A stretch of DNA of 64,000 nucleotides from Cryptomeria japonica (taxonomy: Eukaryota > Streptophyta > Pinopsida > Cupressales > Cupressaceae): the NCBI RefSeq assembly GCF_030272615.1, contig NC_081407.1, positions 266,485,574 to 266,549,573 on the forward strand. Reading direction: 5' to 3'. The position numbers and the translations under genes are program-made. Under the pieces are notes generated by a model. The model saw nothing but the letters and a program-made list of their open reading frames with translations. It ran no database searches and was not told the DNA's origin. The first letter of the stretch is position 1. Each line of letters starts with the position of its first letter. This document shows, piece by piece, positions 11,405 through 22,540 of the stretch.

Positions 11405-12300
11405 AAGGATCTGATTCATCATAAAAAAAGAACACTTGTAAAATTTTAAGAGATTTCTAGAAATGTAAGAAAATCCAAAAAATTTGCTAATTTGCTCCAA
11501 ACATTAATTTTTTATGAAAAATCATAAAAAAATTATATAAAATGCAAAATCGATCCAAAAAATCTAAAATTTTTACTCGAGAGTCCTGATGGTCTTCCAA
11601 ACCTGCATAAAAAAATTTCTGCAACAAATACTAGCAGTTTGTGAGATATGAGTAAAATAATGCAAAATCCTAATTTTCAAAGATCCGATTTTTGAGGAAT
11701 TATTTTGCATAAAATTTAAAATCACAAAGAATAGATCCTGTGTATAATTCTGAGAGATTTCAAAAAATGTAAGAAAATCTGAAAAATTCGCTAATTTGCT
11801 CTCAAAATTATTTTTTTATGAAAACTCATAGAAATTCATATAAAATGAAAATTTGATCCAAAAAATCTAAAATTTTTACTGAATCCTTCTGATACTTTTC
11901 TTGACCTACACAAAAATTTTATGTCACAATTCGAAGCCGTTTGTGAGATCTAATCAAAATAAGGAAAAACCCTAATTTTTAAAGATCCATTTTTTTAGGA
12001 AATATTTTGCATCAAAATTAAAATCACAAAGAACAGATCCTCTGTATAATTATGAGAGATTTCAAAAAATGTAAGAAAATCTGAAAAATTCTGTCATTTG
12101 CTCTCAAAATTAATTTTTTATGAAAATTCATAAAAAATTCATAGAAAATTAAAATATGCTCCAATAGATTTGAATTTTTCTTTGAGAGCTCCTAATACTG
12201 TCTTCAACTTGCAAAAAAAATTTGGTGCAAAATTTCCAATTCGATTGTGAAATATGATCAAATCTCTCCAAGATCTTGATTTTGTGTCCAAAACTCTAGC
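11405..12300 (-). repeat. Three tandem ~300-bp units in the gypsy leader
   Basis: Three diverged units start near 11405, 11686 and 11985. Each runs from a GATCYGAT/GATCCATTT start through AATGTAAGAAAATC, GAAAAATTCGCTAATTTGCTC and TCTAAAATTTTTACT to a GCAAAATCC end. They lie directly next to the PBS side of the element. Confidence 0.85.
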
Positions 12301-12389
12301 TGCACAAGGTTATTCTCCAAATTGTTTTACAAAACAATAATATAGGGTTAGAAAAATCTGCAAAAAACACAGATCTAACAAAAATGCAT

Positions 12390-12407
12390 GTCCCACAGGG
12401 TGTGCCA
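12390..12407 (-). other. Primer binding site of the gypsy element
   Basis: Three bases inside the 5' LTR, the minus strand reads TGGCACACCCTGTGGGAC. The TGG start is what a tRNA 3' CCA end would pair with. The sequence resembles TGGCGCC..GTGGGG sites of Tat-type elements and is not the initiator-Met site used by the copia elements here. The exact tRNA is not determined. Confidence 0.7.
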
Positions 12408-12410
12408 AAA

Positions 12411-13225
12411 TGTATATGGTGAAAATGGATACAACAATGATGAAAGACTAAATGAATTCAACCACAAAACCCTAGCCTAACAACAACAAAGATCCACCAT
12501 AACATATGAAGATTACCTAAGACAATGCAAATCAAATGAAATTACAAAGATTATACCATCACATGTCCAATAGGGTTTAAATCTCCATTCTTCCTATCTC
12601 CATTGATCTTGCTTGATATATTTACTCTCAGATTTTATGTGCACAAGAGTTCAACAAAGAATGTAAATGTGGTTGCAAGTAGGCTTGATTGCATATGCAA
12701 GTTCGAAAGCGTAGTCGGGGCTGAATGCATAGTGAGTTAGTTAGGATGCATAGATTGATTAGGATGATTGATTAGGGTTGATAATGAAGGAAGCATCTCC
12801 TTATATAAAAGACATTGTATGAAATGGAGGGATAAGATTAAGAGGTGTGAAAAGAGGTCGACTATGATTAGAGGGTAGGTAGAGGAAATAATAAAATAAT
12901 AAAAGGGTAGGTAGTGTATGAATTAAGAGATGAATGACATGTGTCATATGTGGAAAAGACTAATGAATTAATTAAATAAATGAAGATTTATTTAATTAAT
13001 AGAGGAAGTGGGATCAATTAAATAAATAAGGTATTTATTTAATTTGGGAAAAGGACAATTTAAATGAATAAATGTATTTATTTAAATGAGAAATAAGGCT
13101 AGAAGAGGATATATTAATTAATTAAATAAATAAAGATTTATTTAATTAATAGAAGAATTAGGTTCAAATAATTAAATAAATAAAGATATTTATTTAATTA
13201 GACATGACAATTTTAGGTGTCTACA
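12411..13225 (-). repeat. 5' LTR of the gypsy element
   Basis: It is the partner of 1660-2474 and the same 815 bp in length. Most differences from its partner seen by eye are transitions. GTGTC at 13226-13230 completes the target duplication. It would carry the element's promoter on the minus strand. Confidence 0.95.
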
Positions 13226-13230
13226 GTGTC

Positions 13231-13620
13231 CACCTTAGAGGGGGCCTCAACAATTGAGTGTTCTTCCTTATCATTTTTCGACCATGTAGGAAAACCTTTC
13301 CTATGTGATTGAGAGCAATATGAGGCTAGGTGACCAGTAGCAAAGCAAGGATGACAACAAAAGGGATGACCCTCATAATCCAATGGTTGTGTCCAAGGCC
13401 TATCCCTGACCATCAAACCACATCCCCACAAAGGGGTTTGGAGATATCAATGTCAACACAAATGTGAGTAAAGGTGGAGTGACCCAAGTGGAAAGTGGAA
13501 TCATCCACCTTAAAAAAATGGCCAATAGAGTTGCCAATGGCCTCATAACAAGAATCATCCCAAAACTGAAGTGAAAGGTTTCAGTGAGGGGATTGAAAGA
13601 GGGAGTCTAGGGTTTGAAAA
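13231..13620 (-). pseudogene. LINE-A ORF1, DUF4283 end and zinc knuckle
   Basis: On the minus strand one frame (about 13590-13440) reads FWDDSCYEAIGNSIGHFF, then THICVDIDISKPL, the hallmark end of the DUF4283 domain of plant LINE ORF1 proteins. After a frameshift near 13435, the next frame reads PLDYEGHPFCCHPCF and GHLASYC, a CCHC zinc knuckle. The protein would bind LINE RNA. The gypsy element cuts the gene a few dozen codons later; the remainder is at 1318-1654. Confidence 0.85.
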
Positions 13621-14283
13621 TACTCTCCCCAGGATGTTTCCATGTTGTTGAATTGAATTTTTCGTTTTTTAAAACAAGATAGAAATTTTTTTAAATATAT
13701 TTTATTAATTTACAAATTTTAAATTTAATTATTTGTATGTGTTTCTCTACCACAAGATCACGCTATATGATCTAATATTTAAAAAAGATAATAAAAAAAA
13801 GAGAGAAATGCAATCCAAAACGTTAATAAAGCTGTCATATCTAAAAATTTACAAATTGATGCATATACTTTCTTTTTAAAACATCTTCGAAACTTCTACT
13901 TAATATTGTGACCATAAAATTGTCATAAAAAATAATACATCATATAAATGAAAGGAATTTGTGTATATTAATAATAGAAAGTATATCATAATAACCTGTA
14001 AAAAAGTTTAAAAAATAAATATAAAACATCTAAACTAAATAGATTCAATTCTCAAATATCAAACAGTCCATTAGTAAAAAGTTAAAAAAATATTAAAGTA
14101 TATGTAACAATATAATTCCTTAAGCCAGATGGCACAACAATTCCATACAACTTTTATGTCACTTAGATATCTTTGGATACTGGCTTTATAAGACTTCATA
14201 TTAAATAAAAAACCATTCGTAATATACACTCTTTTATCCTAGTCAGTCATATACAATCTTTGTGATTGAAAAGTAAAAATTGA
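13621..14283. other. AT-rich spacer
   Basis: AT-rich DNA with no open frame of note, no repeat and no protein match. It separates the LINE-A remnant from the 3' end of the host gene. Confidence 0.6.
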
Positions 14284-14289
14284 TTTATT
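14284..14289 (-). terminator. Putative poly(A) signal of the host gene
   Basis: AATAAA occurs on the minus strand about 330 nt downstream of the stop codon at 14618, a reasonable 3'-UTR length. The assignment is positional only. Confidence 0.4.
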
Positions 14290-14617
14290 ATATTAAAGAA
14301 AAGCACCGAAAGAAGACTGCAAAATTGTACAAAAGCTATTCAGTGGAGAACATCTGAAAATTAAATACTGCTTACAACATATTCTTGAAGCAATTTCAAC
14401 TGTGCGGAAATAATGGAACATACCGTCATTATTTTTCCCAAGATACTCCAGGACAGAACAGTTTGAGACTGAAGAACAATGAATAACAAAATCTCCAACT
14501 TTTGAAAGCTGAATCTGCCCTCACAAAAAACCCAGCCTTACCAAATGTGCACATGAAGAACCCAAGCAATGGTGCTGAATATTGACACTAGTAAAGTTTC
14601 AGAACATCTTATAAATC

Positions 14618-14974
14618 TTAACTGGCAGCTGGAGTTGGATTTGCCTCAGTAGGCTTGGGTTCACCATTTTCAGCAGGCATAGCAATGGGAACATGAACAT
14701 GACCACCTCCTCCACTACCATCAATGTGACCATCAATACAAGTAGAGCATTTCTTTTCAACCCACCCTTCAAAATCATATTCACTGTCACCTATTCTTCT
14801 CCCTGCACAGAGTCTACCCACCATCCCTGCAAGCACTCCCAGAATTGTTATGACTGCTAGAACAACAATCACCATTCCAACTGACCCACTTGGATGACTT
14901 CCATGGGAAACTGCTTGCTGCTGATATATATTAGTAGGTGGAGGTTGCTGAAAGTAAGGTTGCACAGTAGCCAT
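14618..14974 (-). CDS. Small single-pass membrane protein, conserved plant family of unknown function
   Basis: This is a 118-codon intact frame and the only likely host gene in the window. The N-terminus is Gln/Pro-rich (QPYFQQPPPTNIYQQQ). Residues about 31-52 form one strong membrane segment (GMVIVVLAVITILGVLAGMV), followed by the basic GRLCAGRR. A cytosolic-type tail has DFEGWVEKKCSTCIDG, a glycine/histidine patch and an acidic, Pro-rich end. The VLAVITILG..GRLC..DFEGWVE pattern recalls a conserved land-plant membrane protein family without known activity. The start ATG lies 3 nt after a TTTTGGTGCTTTAG acceptor, and no earlier in-frame ATG is supported. There is no frameshift or stop, unlike every other coding region here. 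Confidence 0.82.
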   Translation of the reverse strand: MATVQPYFQQPPPTNIYQQQAVSHGSHPSGSVGMVIVVLAVITILGVLAGMVGRLCAGRRIGDSEYDFEGWVEKKCSTCIDGHIDGSGGGGHVHVPIAMPAENGEPKPTEANPTPAAS

Positions 14975-14977
14975 CTT

Positions 14978-15664
14978 CTAAAGCACCAAAATGTGATGAT
15001 AGTTTGAGTACTCTTCTGTTGGTCAGGACCTGGCCTCTTGCTAAGGATGGTTCACCTAATGGTCAAATAATAACTGAAAAGAGCACAAGAGTAACTGATA
15101 AGCACCCAATGTAAAATTTATAATCTTCAGGGCTCTGATGCTCACTCTTACTGATTAGGACTCTTCCTGCAGATGGACACAAATGTTGCAGGAATGTTAA
15201 CCTAACAGTTTGGTGTATGTGCTATGTCCTCTCCTGCAATGGCACCAAAAGTGGAGAGCTTTTAATGATCAAGCACAGAGGTAAACTTGGGTGGCTCTGC
15301 TAGAAGCCTCTTCCAAAATGGTAACTTGAGAACTCTGAGATTGATTTAGAAGGCTTCAGTGCAGCATACACACCAGCATAGAAGAGCTGATGAAGAACAG
15401 TATCAAGGATTGAAGCCAATATTATTCCATAGAACTCTTCAAGATTGTTTATTTATGGGAAGGACCCAAATGAGATTTTGATGTTCAGTTGAGTTGGTAA
15501 GGCTCAGCACATTCAAAAGCAAGCCTAATTGGTATCTCAGACTTCAAAACTGGGCTGCAGAGAAATCCTTCCTTGATAGAGGCCTAAGTGATCTGATCAA
15601 CACCTGATCACAAGAATAACATAAGTAACTTAGATTGAGGCAGAAGGGTATTACAACTACTTAC
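14978..15664 (-). other. 5'-UTR intron of the membrane-protein gene
   Basis: On the minus strand a strong donor GTAAGTAG starts at 15664 and an acceptor TGCTTTAG ends at 14978, three bases before the ATG. The 687-bp interval has many stops and no coding signal. A long leader intron in this position is common in plant genes and often raises expression. Splicing is inferred. Confidence 0.6.
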
Positions 15665-16024
15665 CCAAGTCTCTATATTGAAGGTATTCATGGTTACCAT
15701 CTTCAAAAATTGGCTGCTAACAAGGATTGAACTCTGCACCTTGTAATTGGTCTCTTCACTATTGACCAACACAATCTCCACAATGGGCTACTAGCCAGGA
15801 CAAAACTCTGCTCCAGGTAATCAGTCTATCCTCCATTTTCTTCTGCCTTTAATTACTGCAACAATGACAAAGCAATCTATTCTGAAACAGAAGATCAATC
15901 AAAACCCTTGTAGATCTCAACAATATCGACAACTTCAGTTATTTACAGATATGATCAGATCCAAGCCTCTTAAAGAAAGGATTGGAGGAAAAATGGAGGG
16001 GGAAGGAACAAAATGGGTTAGGGA

Positions 16025-16040
16025 ATATATATATAATATT
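16025..16040 (-). promoter_or_regulatory. Putative TATA box of the host gene
   Basis: The minus strand reads AATATTATATATATATT about 360 bp upstream of the leader-intron donor. Downstream comes a pyrimidine-rich stretch (CCTTCCCCCTCC) typical of plant 5' leaders. This would give a first exon of roughly 330 nt. Confidence 0.45.
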
Positions 16041-16049
16041 CATTAGTCT

Positions 16050-17399
16050 AACAGTTATGCTACCCTATTATGATATGGGTATCTGGTTTCTTTGGCTATG
16101 GGGAAAAGACCCATCTAAACATGGGTGGGGCGGTTCCTAAAGTTGATTAAAGTGTGCTGTCGAATCTTATACAGCTAATGACTCTTGACAGAAAGTGACT
16201 GATACAGATGCAGCAGATGCCATTGCCAGCCTTAGTGACGGAAAAGGTGTAAGACAAAGTGTACTGCTAAGGCCCTCCTTATATCATATTAACACAACAG
16301 CATTATCACAAAACACCTTTAGCTTTTGTTGTTGAGCATCCTTTATATAGATGTATATATTGATTTTCTCCTCCATTCTTGTCCCATCAATAGATATCTT
16401 AAAATTCAAATTAATTTAATTGCTCTTGCTTCTTTTTTCTTCATTTATTGTATGTCAAATCTAAACCCACATAAAACGGTCACCTTAGTCGCATATATCA
16501 TTATCATGTTACCAGATAGCTATAGCTTTAAGAAATGTTCAAAAAGCATCATGGGGTAATTCATTGCATAAAATGTACCTTTAATTCAAATGTTGTCATT
16601 GTCATTATAGTGGTAATCTCATCATTGTAATAAAATCATAATAAAATCAGGTGATAATTTCAATGTGCTAATAAAGTTCAAAATGGATAGCTGTTTTTTT
16701 TTAATATTGATTGAGGGGAAACGTATCAATAGCTGTTACAGCTAACTTCGCACACGTATAGATCTTAAACGTATAGATCTTAAATGATACATTAGATTTC
16801 GATAATTTTTTAAAAATATAAAAAGAAAAAAATAGATGGCATGCACTAAGTCCAAAATGGTATGTTCTTGTAAGAACAGAGGTAATGTTATACAGCAGTC
16901 ACAGCCAAATGGACGTGGCCATCTCATATAAGGAGTCTTTTGTGGGCCTCTCAAGATTGGCCTGGATAAAGATTGAGGGATTCCAAAGAAACCTTATGGC
17001 TATGATGGTTTCTATTGTGTGTGAACATGAAAAAAACTAGGCACACAGGATGTCATGGTGGGCTCCATCCTTGTCCCCCAGACCTTTATCTATTTTATAT
17101 GATATAAACAGTATAAAGAGAAAAAGCATTCATTTGTGTTTAATGTAAACTTGACTTTGAATCAAAGGATTATATTGTAATAATTTCAGTTCAAAGGTAA
17201 TGAGTTTAAGAGTAACAAGCAAGTAAAGGTTTCTTCAGCTCAAGGTAATTTTCTTGTTCTTTATCAATAATATATTAGTTTAATTTAATATATATAGAAT
17301 TTTATTTTTAAATTATGTTTTGAAAATTCATACTTTTAAATAATATTCGGAAATATTAAGTGGAGTTAAGTTCTATCATTGTATTATATTTTTTATGAA
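16050..17399. other. Upstream intergenic region, AT-rich
   Basis: No gene seen. It probably includes the host gene's upstream control region. A short direct duplication of CGTATAGATCTTAAA lies at 16756-16784. Longest frames lack any recognised domain. Confidence 0.55.
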
Positions 17400-17610
17400 T
17401 ATGTGTGTCAGTATTTTGAAGATTTCAAAAATACAAATGACATTCAGATAGGAGATCTTTGTCACTAAAATATGCATCAGTACTTTGAAGACCTCAAAGA
17501 CACTATTGACATTCAGATAAAAGAAAAATGCATGTCAATACTTTGAAGACCTCAAAGACACTATTGACATTGAAAGACCTGGGCATTCAAATAGGAGGTC
17601 TTTGTTACTG
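17400..17610. repeat. Three ~70-bp tandem units
   Basis: Three diverged copies of GTCA(A/G)TA(C/T)TTTGAAGAY..TCAAAGACACTATTGACATTCAGATA start near 17407, 17470 and 17530. The second and third share ACTTTGAAGACCTCAAAGAC exactly. AGGAGGTCTTTGT-type tails recur after the first and third units. Confidence 0.75.
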
Positions 17611-19019
17611 TACTGTACATGTAATTGTTAAAACCATAAAGTACCATAAATATAGATGCAACACATGGTTGGTGAGTATCCTATGCATTCCATTTTGGGT
17701 TCCAATCTATTATTTTCTATTGGAGTATCCTATGTTTTCTAATGAAAATGCACAATCTGAAAGATTTATTTAAAAGTAGTGGGGATGAACAAACACTGTT
17801 TCCATATATGTTGTCATTCGTTACAGTATTCCTACAAACAATTTCTAGTGGCTTAGAAATATGAGCCTGTCCCATGGAGTCAATCCCAAGAAAGTGACTA
17901 GATTTATGAGACTGCAAAAGTGCTGAAGAGGGTGGGCTCTGTTGTGAATTGAACACCTCATAAATATGTGGTTTTATGAAGCATGATAAATGTGAATCAT
18001 CATTCAAGGTATGACTGATTAAGCTTTTCTTTTGTGATTGCTTCCTTCATTGAGTGGTATTTTGATTGGTTGATGTTAGGTAGATCTCCATCTTTCAAAA
18101 TAGTACATGCTTTAAAAGGTGTCTCAGGGTGTGGATTTTACGTATCAAAATTATTTAATGGAATGTGGGCCTTCTGATTCTCCCTTATTCTCATCGTTAT
18201 CGACCTTTTGACAATTCCTCCCATAAACATTGGCTTTAGATAAAGTGAATTCATAGAAGAATATTGAGCATGAAGATGAGGTGGTATGAAAAAGCAGATA
18301 ACAGTAGCTCAGAGTTTATTCTTGGCAGTTATTGATGTCCCTGTCAAGCAAATATGGCAGAACTAATTGTACCAACTAAAACCAAATTATTTGATCAACA
18401 GTCCGTGTGCATTAATATAGAAGTGATTGAGACTAAGGAACGCCATGGAAATTACATGAAAATGAATTGCAGTTCATATGTCATACTGGTGGTTTTTTTC
18501 AAATAATATGCATATTGAACATGGTTATATTGTTGTAGTCATGTGATGTGAGATAGCAAAAGTTATTTTATGTAGTTTTGAATAAGGATAATAGTTCATT
18601 TTCGTATGATTATTCTTAATAGTTGAAGGTTTAAAAAAAGTGAAGTTTTTAAAGTGTTTTTTATTTTTTAATAAAAATAAGATAAAATGTAGTATTGAAG
18701 TTCAACAATCAACAATCACAATTGACAGCATTAAGGATTAACAATATTAAAGTTGTAATCTAACATTCACAATCATACTAATAACAACTCATCACATAAA
18801 TGAGACTAAAAAAATTAATATAAGATATATCATTGAATAAAAATAGAAGAGAAATGGTAACTCTAGTAAAGCAACATAAAACTATAACGTTTCAACAAAC
18901 TAATTTGGTCAAGTAGAATAAAAATTGTAACTTTCTAGAGAATCCATCTAGTCATGCAATATGAAGCCATAATGCTCCAAAGAGCCTTGAACACTTACAA
19001 TAATGTTCTCTCTTCTTTT
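17611..19019. other. AT-rich spacer
   Basis: No coding region, RNA gene or clear repeat seen. Short frames carry no recognisable domain. The LINE-B remnant begins abruptly near 19020, as expected for a 5'-truncated LINE. Confidence 0.55.
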
Positions 19020-21026
19020 TCAATACTCTAGTTGAAAGGCAACAAAAAATCGCTAATTTATTGGGGTGCTCTATTGGAGACTTCCCTTCTATTTATCTGG
19101 GGCTTCCTTTAGGATCCTCACCGCTAGATTCTTTGTAGGCATCTCTGATAGAAAGATTCAACAAGAAGTTAGCTGGTTGGAAAGGTGCTATCCTCAGTTA
19201 GGCTAGAAAAGTCCAATTGTTGAAGGCAACTTTGCAGAACCTGCCTATCTATGCCCTCGGTCTTTTCAGAATACCCACTAAATTTGTAGATATCATTGAT
19301 AGTATCCAAAGAGGTTCTTATGGTCAGGAATGGAGGATAAAAAGAGAATTCTGTTGATTGTCTAGAATAAGGTATGTAAGCCTAAAATATTAGGAGGGCT
19401 TGGTTTAAGGTATCAGATCTTTTAATGAGGTGTTATCGGTGAAGTGGGTGTGGAGGATCTATTCAAAGAGAATGGAATGGAATACTATATTACATAGTAA
19501 ATATTTAAGTCAAGTTACCTCGTTCAAAGAATTTATCACATATGATTGTTTACCTCATGGATCATATCTCTAAAACAATATTATTAAGCTAAGAAGCTTT
19601 GCTGCTAAAGGTGTTGGTTGGAAATTGGGTAATGGATTGGGCATCCTATTCTAGGAGGATATTTGGATTGGTAATGAGCCTCTTGTCCTCAATTCCTCAC
19701 TCAATCCTTTCAGGGAAGAATGCATTAGAAGATTTGGTCACTTGGTTGAAGATTATTGAAGGAATGGTTGCTGGGTCAATTTGGTTCAGATTAATTCGGA
19801 GCTATTCCCCTTGCAAATTATCCTGAAATCGACCTCTGTGGTTCAATCGGATGATTTGATGATGTGGAAAGATGATCCTTCTGGTAAATTTTTGGTTTCC
19901 TTAGCCTTTTCTATGATGTTTCTAAATTAGAGCTCTTCTAGCCTTGTTTGGGCCAAGGCTTGGATCAAAAATCTTACCCCTAAGGTTAATATTTTTCCTG
20001 GATTCTCCTCCAAAACAAAATTCTGACTACTAACAACTTATGTAAGAGGGGATTTCAAATTCCCAATATTTGCATCCTCTGCATGGTTGATGCTGAATCT
20101 ATCCCCATCTTTTCATAAACTGCCCCTTTGCTCAAGAAATTTGGGGGAGAATGCTTCAACTTTGGGATTTTTGTTGGGTCTTTCCTTCTACAATGTTGGA
20201 TTTGTTCAGTTAATGGAGAGCTCCTACTAACAATCAAGTTATCAAAAGACTCTGGTCCTATACCCTTCCACACCTTGTTTGGGGTATATGGAAAGAGAGG
20301 AATAACGGGATATTCAGAGACTTTGCCTTATCTGCTGAGATTGACTGTCAAAAAATCCAGAGGGTTGTCAAGGAAAACTTTAATTGCTTTAATGGTGCCT
20401 ATTTGAGACAAGAGACTCAAAGTTGTACTACCTATGATTACAAGGCTGCAAATGCTTGGAAAATTCAGGTGGACATCTCTAGGGTCTTTAAGCTAATAAT
20501 AAAACCCTGTGATGAGACTTAATGGTGTGTTCCTCATTTGGGATGGTTCAAAATTAATTTTGATGGGGTGGCGAAGGGTAATTCGGGTTCGGCTAGGTGT
20601 GGGGGAGTGATCAGGGATAGTAATGGTGTTTGTATCTTGGTTGTGGCACTTCCCTTGGATATCCAGACTAACCACATTGTCGAAGCCATAGGAGCCTATC
20701 AGGCCCTCTTGACTACCAAACAGATGAACTAAGGTATGGATTGAAGGGGACTCTAAAAATAGTATCCAATGAATCAAAACAATGCAAATCCCTCTTGGAA
20801 TATTGCTAATTGGATAAACTTATCTCATTTAATTATCAATTCTTTTGAAGAATGTCAGATTTCTCATACTTATAGAGAAAATAATAAGGTGGCGGACTAT
20901 TTTGCTAACCTAGGAGTTAAAGCCCATGAAAAGATAATTTGGAGAAAAGGGGATAAAATGAATGATGAAGTGAGGGAATTAATTAGGCTGGATAACCTCA
21001 CTAGTTGTCAAGTTAAGTTGCAATGA
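19020..21026 (+). pseudogene. LINE-B ORF2 3' part: end of RT, zf-RVT and RNase H
   Basis: The + strand encodes, over several frames, the C-terminal half of a plant L1-type ORF2. Near 19180-19310 it reads KLAGWKGAILSQAGKVQLLK and LPIYALGLFRIP, the conserved block after the RT palm. Around 19935-20240 a degenerate zinc-binding RT-associated region follows (VWAKAWIKNLTPKVN). RNase H covers 20538-21026, with WFKINFDGVAKGNSGSA, then GVIRDSNGV, VEAIGAY, EGDSKN and NKVADYFANLG giving the D-E-D-D residues. Many stops and frameshifts are present, and the 5' half including the endonuclease is missing. Confidence 0.88.
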
Positions 21027-21255
21027 TTATTAATATGATTTCTAAATCACCCTTGCGATTTTTTGAAATTAGAATTAAATGTGTGTGGCGTGTGAAGGAC
21101 ATTTCTTGGGAGTAGTAGTAATTACTATTCTAGAGCCTTCTTCCTACACGTTTTCTAGGTAAGTTTAGGATCAAAACGCATTCACAATCAGTTTGGCAAC
21201 AATTTTTGGTTGAAAAATTACAGTGGTTTGGCTATTCACATTGGTTTTCGGGCAT
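21027..21255 (+). other. Non-coding sequence between LINE-B and copia-1
   Basis: It follows the RNase H stop and runs to the AGTGG target duplication of copia-1. No poly(A) tail marks a LINE 3' end here, so it may be LINE 3' sequence or the leader of the ORF that resumes at 28389. Confidence 0.5.
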
Positions 21256-21260
21256 AGTGG

Positions 21261-22482
21261 TGTTGGCCATTTGGTGGAATTGATTATGTGTTGCACTAAT
21301 GTTTTGTCGTTGATGTCAATACTAGCTGCTTGGATGCTTTACCATCACCCTTCTGGTCCTAGTAAGTTAAGTGGTTTCTGGTTAACTTGGATCTGGCATG
21401 ATCCAGCAAGCTCTGGTATAATCTGGTGATGGAATTGGCTTGTTCATAATACTTATACTCATATTTGGTCAGTTGGTTTTGGTCTAGTGATTGGATGCTA
21501 TCCTGCTTGCTTAGAAGATTGGTTTCTGGTTCTGGCGAGTGTTTCACCGACATAACTTTTAATGGAGATCTTTGATGAATTGCATAAGTGGTGTTGGTGC
21601 AACTTTTGATGGAGTTTCAAGATGTTGTTGGTGATCATGTTCGAGACTTGGTGGTCGGAGATCATTGTTGAAGCATGTGGACCTATACTTGGTCTCAGTT
21701 GATCTAAGTTATGGACCGACTTTAATGTAACATGTGGATAGGACCTATTGATGTATTTTTGAGATGTCTTATGTGTTGATATTATTTGTTTGGTCTAAGG
21801 CCGACATGGTTTGTAATTATCTAATCAGTTTATTATCTAGTGGCCGACCTGATTGTTTATGGTCGAGGGTTTGTATATATAGATGTAAGATCTTATTGTA
21901 TATCATCATGGTTAATGTAAGAGGTCATGGTCAAGGAATGTAATGTGAGAATAATGTAATATCATTCAAGCAGAGGATTTGGTCGATCATTGGAGATCAA
22001 ATTGGGTTTATGTAAGAAGATTTAGTCCTCTGGTATTGAGCTTAACCAGAACTATACTCAGACATAGGAGATGCTATCTTTTGCAGTTCAACACTTCTCT
22101 GGATTGTGGTCTGGATTTATATGTAGTCAATGAGGCTCCTTTTGTGATGAGCAGTGTGCTCTAGGTTGTTGGCCTTTCTGCAAGTGCAGACCCCTTCATT
22201 GTAATTCACATACTTATTGCAGAAGTAGTATCCGACTATGGGTAGGCTTTCCACCATGGGTTTTCCCTTTACCGAGTTTTCCACATACAAATCTTGGTGT
22301 TGTGTAGATGACTTTTATTCTGTAATTATTGTTTATGCTTAATCGGATTAACTATTATTCCGGTATTATTGTTTTGGATTCTGGTATTAAAGTTTTAATT
22401 GTTGAATGTTCCTCTAATCTGAGACAACTGATTCACCCCTCCCCCCTCTCAATTGTCTTTTGGTTATCTGAACTGTCTAACA
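21261..22482 (+). repeat. 5' LTR of copia-1
   Basis: It aligns throughout with 27148-28373 and starts TGTTGGCC. Near its 3' end it has ACTGATTCACCCCTCCCCCCTCTCA, in the same place as the C-tracts in the other copia LTRs of this window. It ends CTGTCTAACA. Confidence 0.95.
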
Positions 22483-22484
22483 AT

Positions 22485-22496
22485 TGGTATCAGAGC
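22485..22496 (+). other. Primer binding site, initiator-Met type
   Basis: TGGTATCAGAGC lies two bases after the 5' LTR. This is the common plant PBS, complementary to the 3' end of initiator methionine tRNA. Confidence 0.95.
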
Positions 22497-22540
22497 TTTG
22501 GTCCTCTCTGCAGAAAGCTTAACCACTTGAGGAAGATCCT

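Larger units (their letters stand above)
1660..13225 (-). mobile_element. Ty3/gypsy LTR retrotransposon, Tat-like, internally deleted
   Basis: This is a complete two-LTR insertion. LTRs of 815 bp each (1660-2474 and 12411-13225) are flanked by a perfect GTGTC duplication at 1655-1659 and 13226-13230. On the minus strand the order is 5' LTR, PBS, a leader of about 2.5 kb with tandem repeats, gag, protease, a linker fused to the integrase C-terminus, an antisense plant-mobile-domain ORF on the opposite strand, PPT and 3' LTR. Reverse transcriptase, RNase H and the integrase catalytic core are absent, so it is non-autonomous. The D-G-G protease motif, TGGCAC.. PBS and antisense ORF suggest the Tat lineage, which is inference. 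By eye the LTRs differ at about 20-25 sites, so they are roughly 97% identical. Confidence 0.93.

Noticed and set aside
11139-11406. Short frames on both strands in the gypsy leader
   Set aside because: No start context, no domain and overlapping opposite frames; they are chance frames in the leader.
16008-16022. Telomere-like motif (GGGTTAGGG)
   Set aside because: A single occurrence without repetition, within a gene leader.
22485-22496. tRNA gene fragment
   Set aside because: It is a 12-bp primer binding site complementary to a tRNA end; no cloverleaf is present. The same applies at 59026-59037 and 12390-12407.
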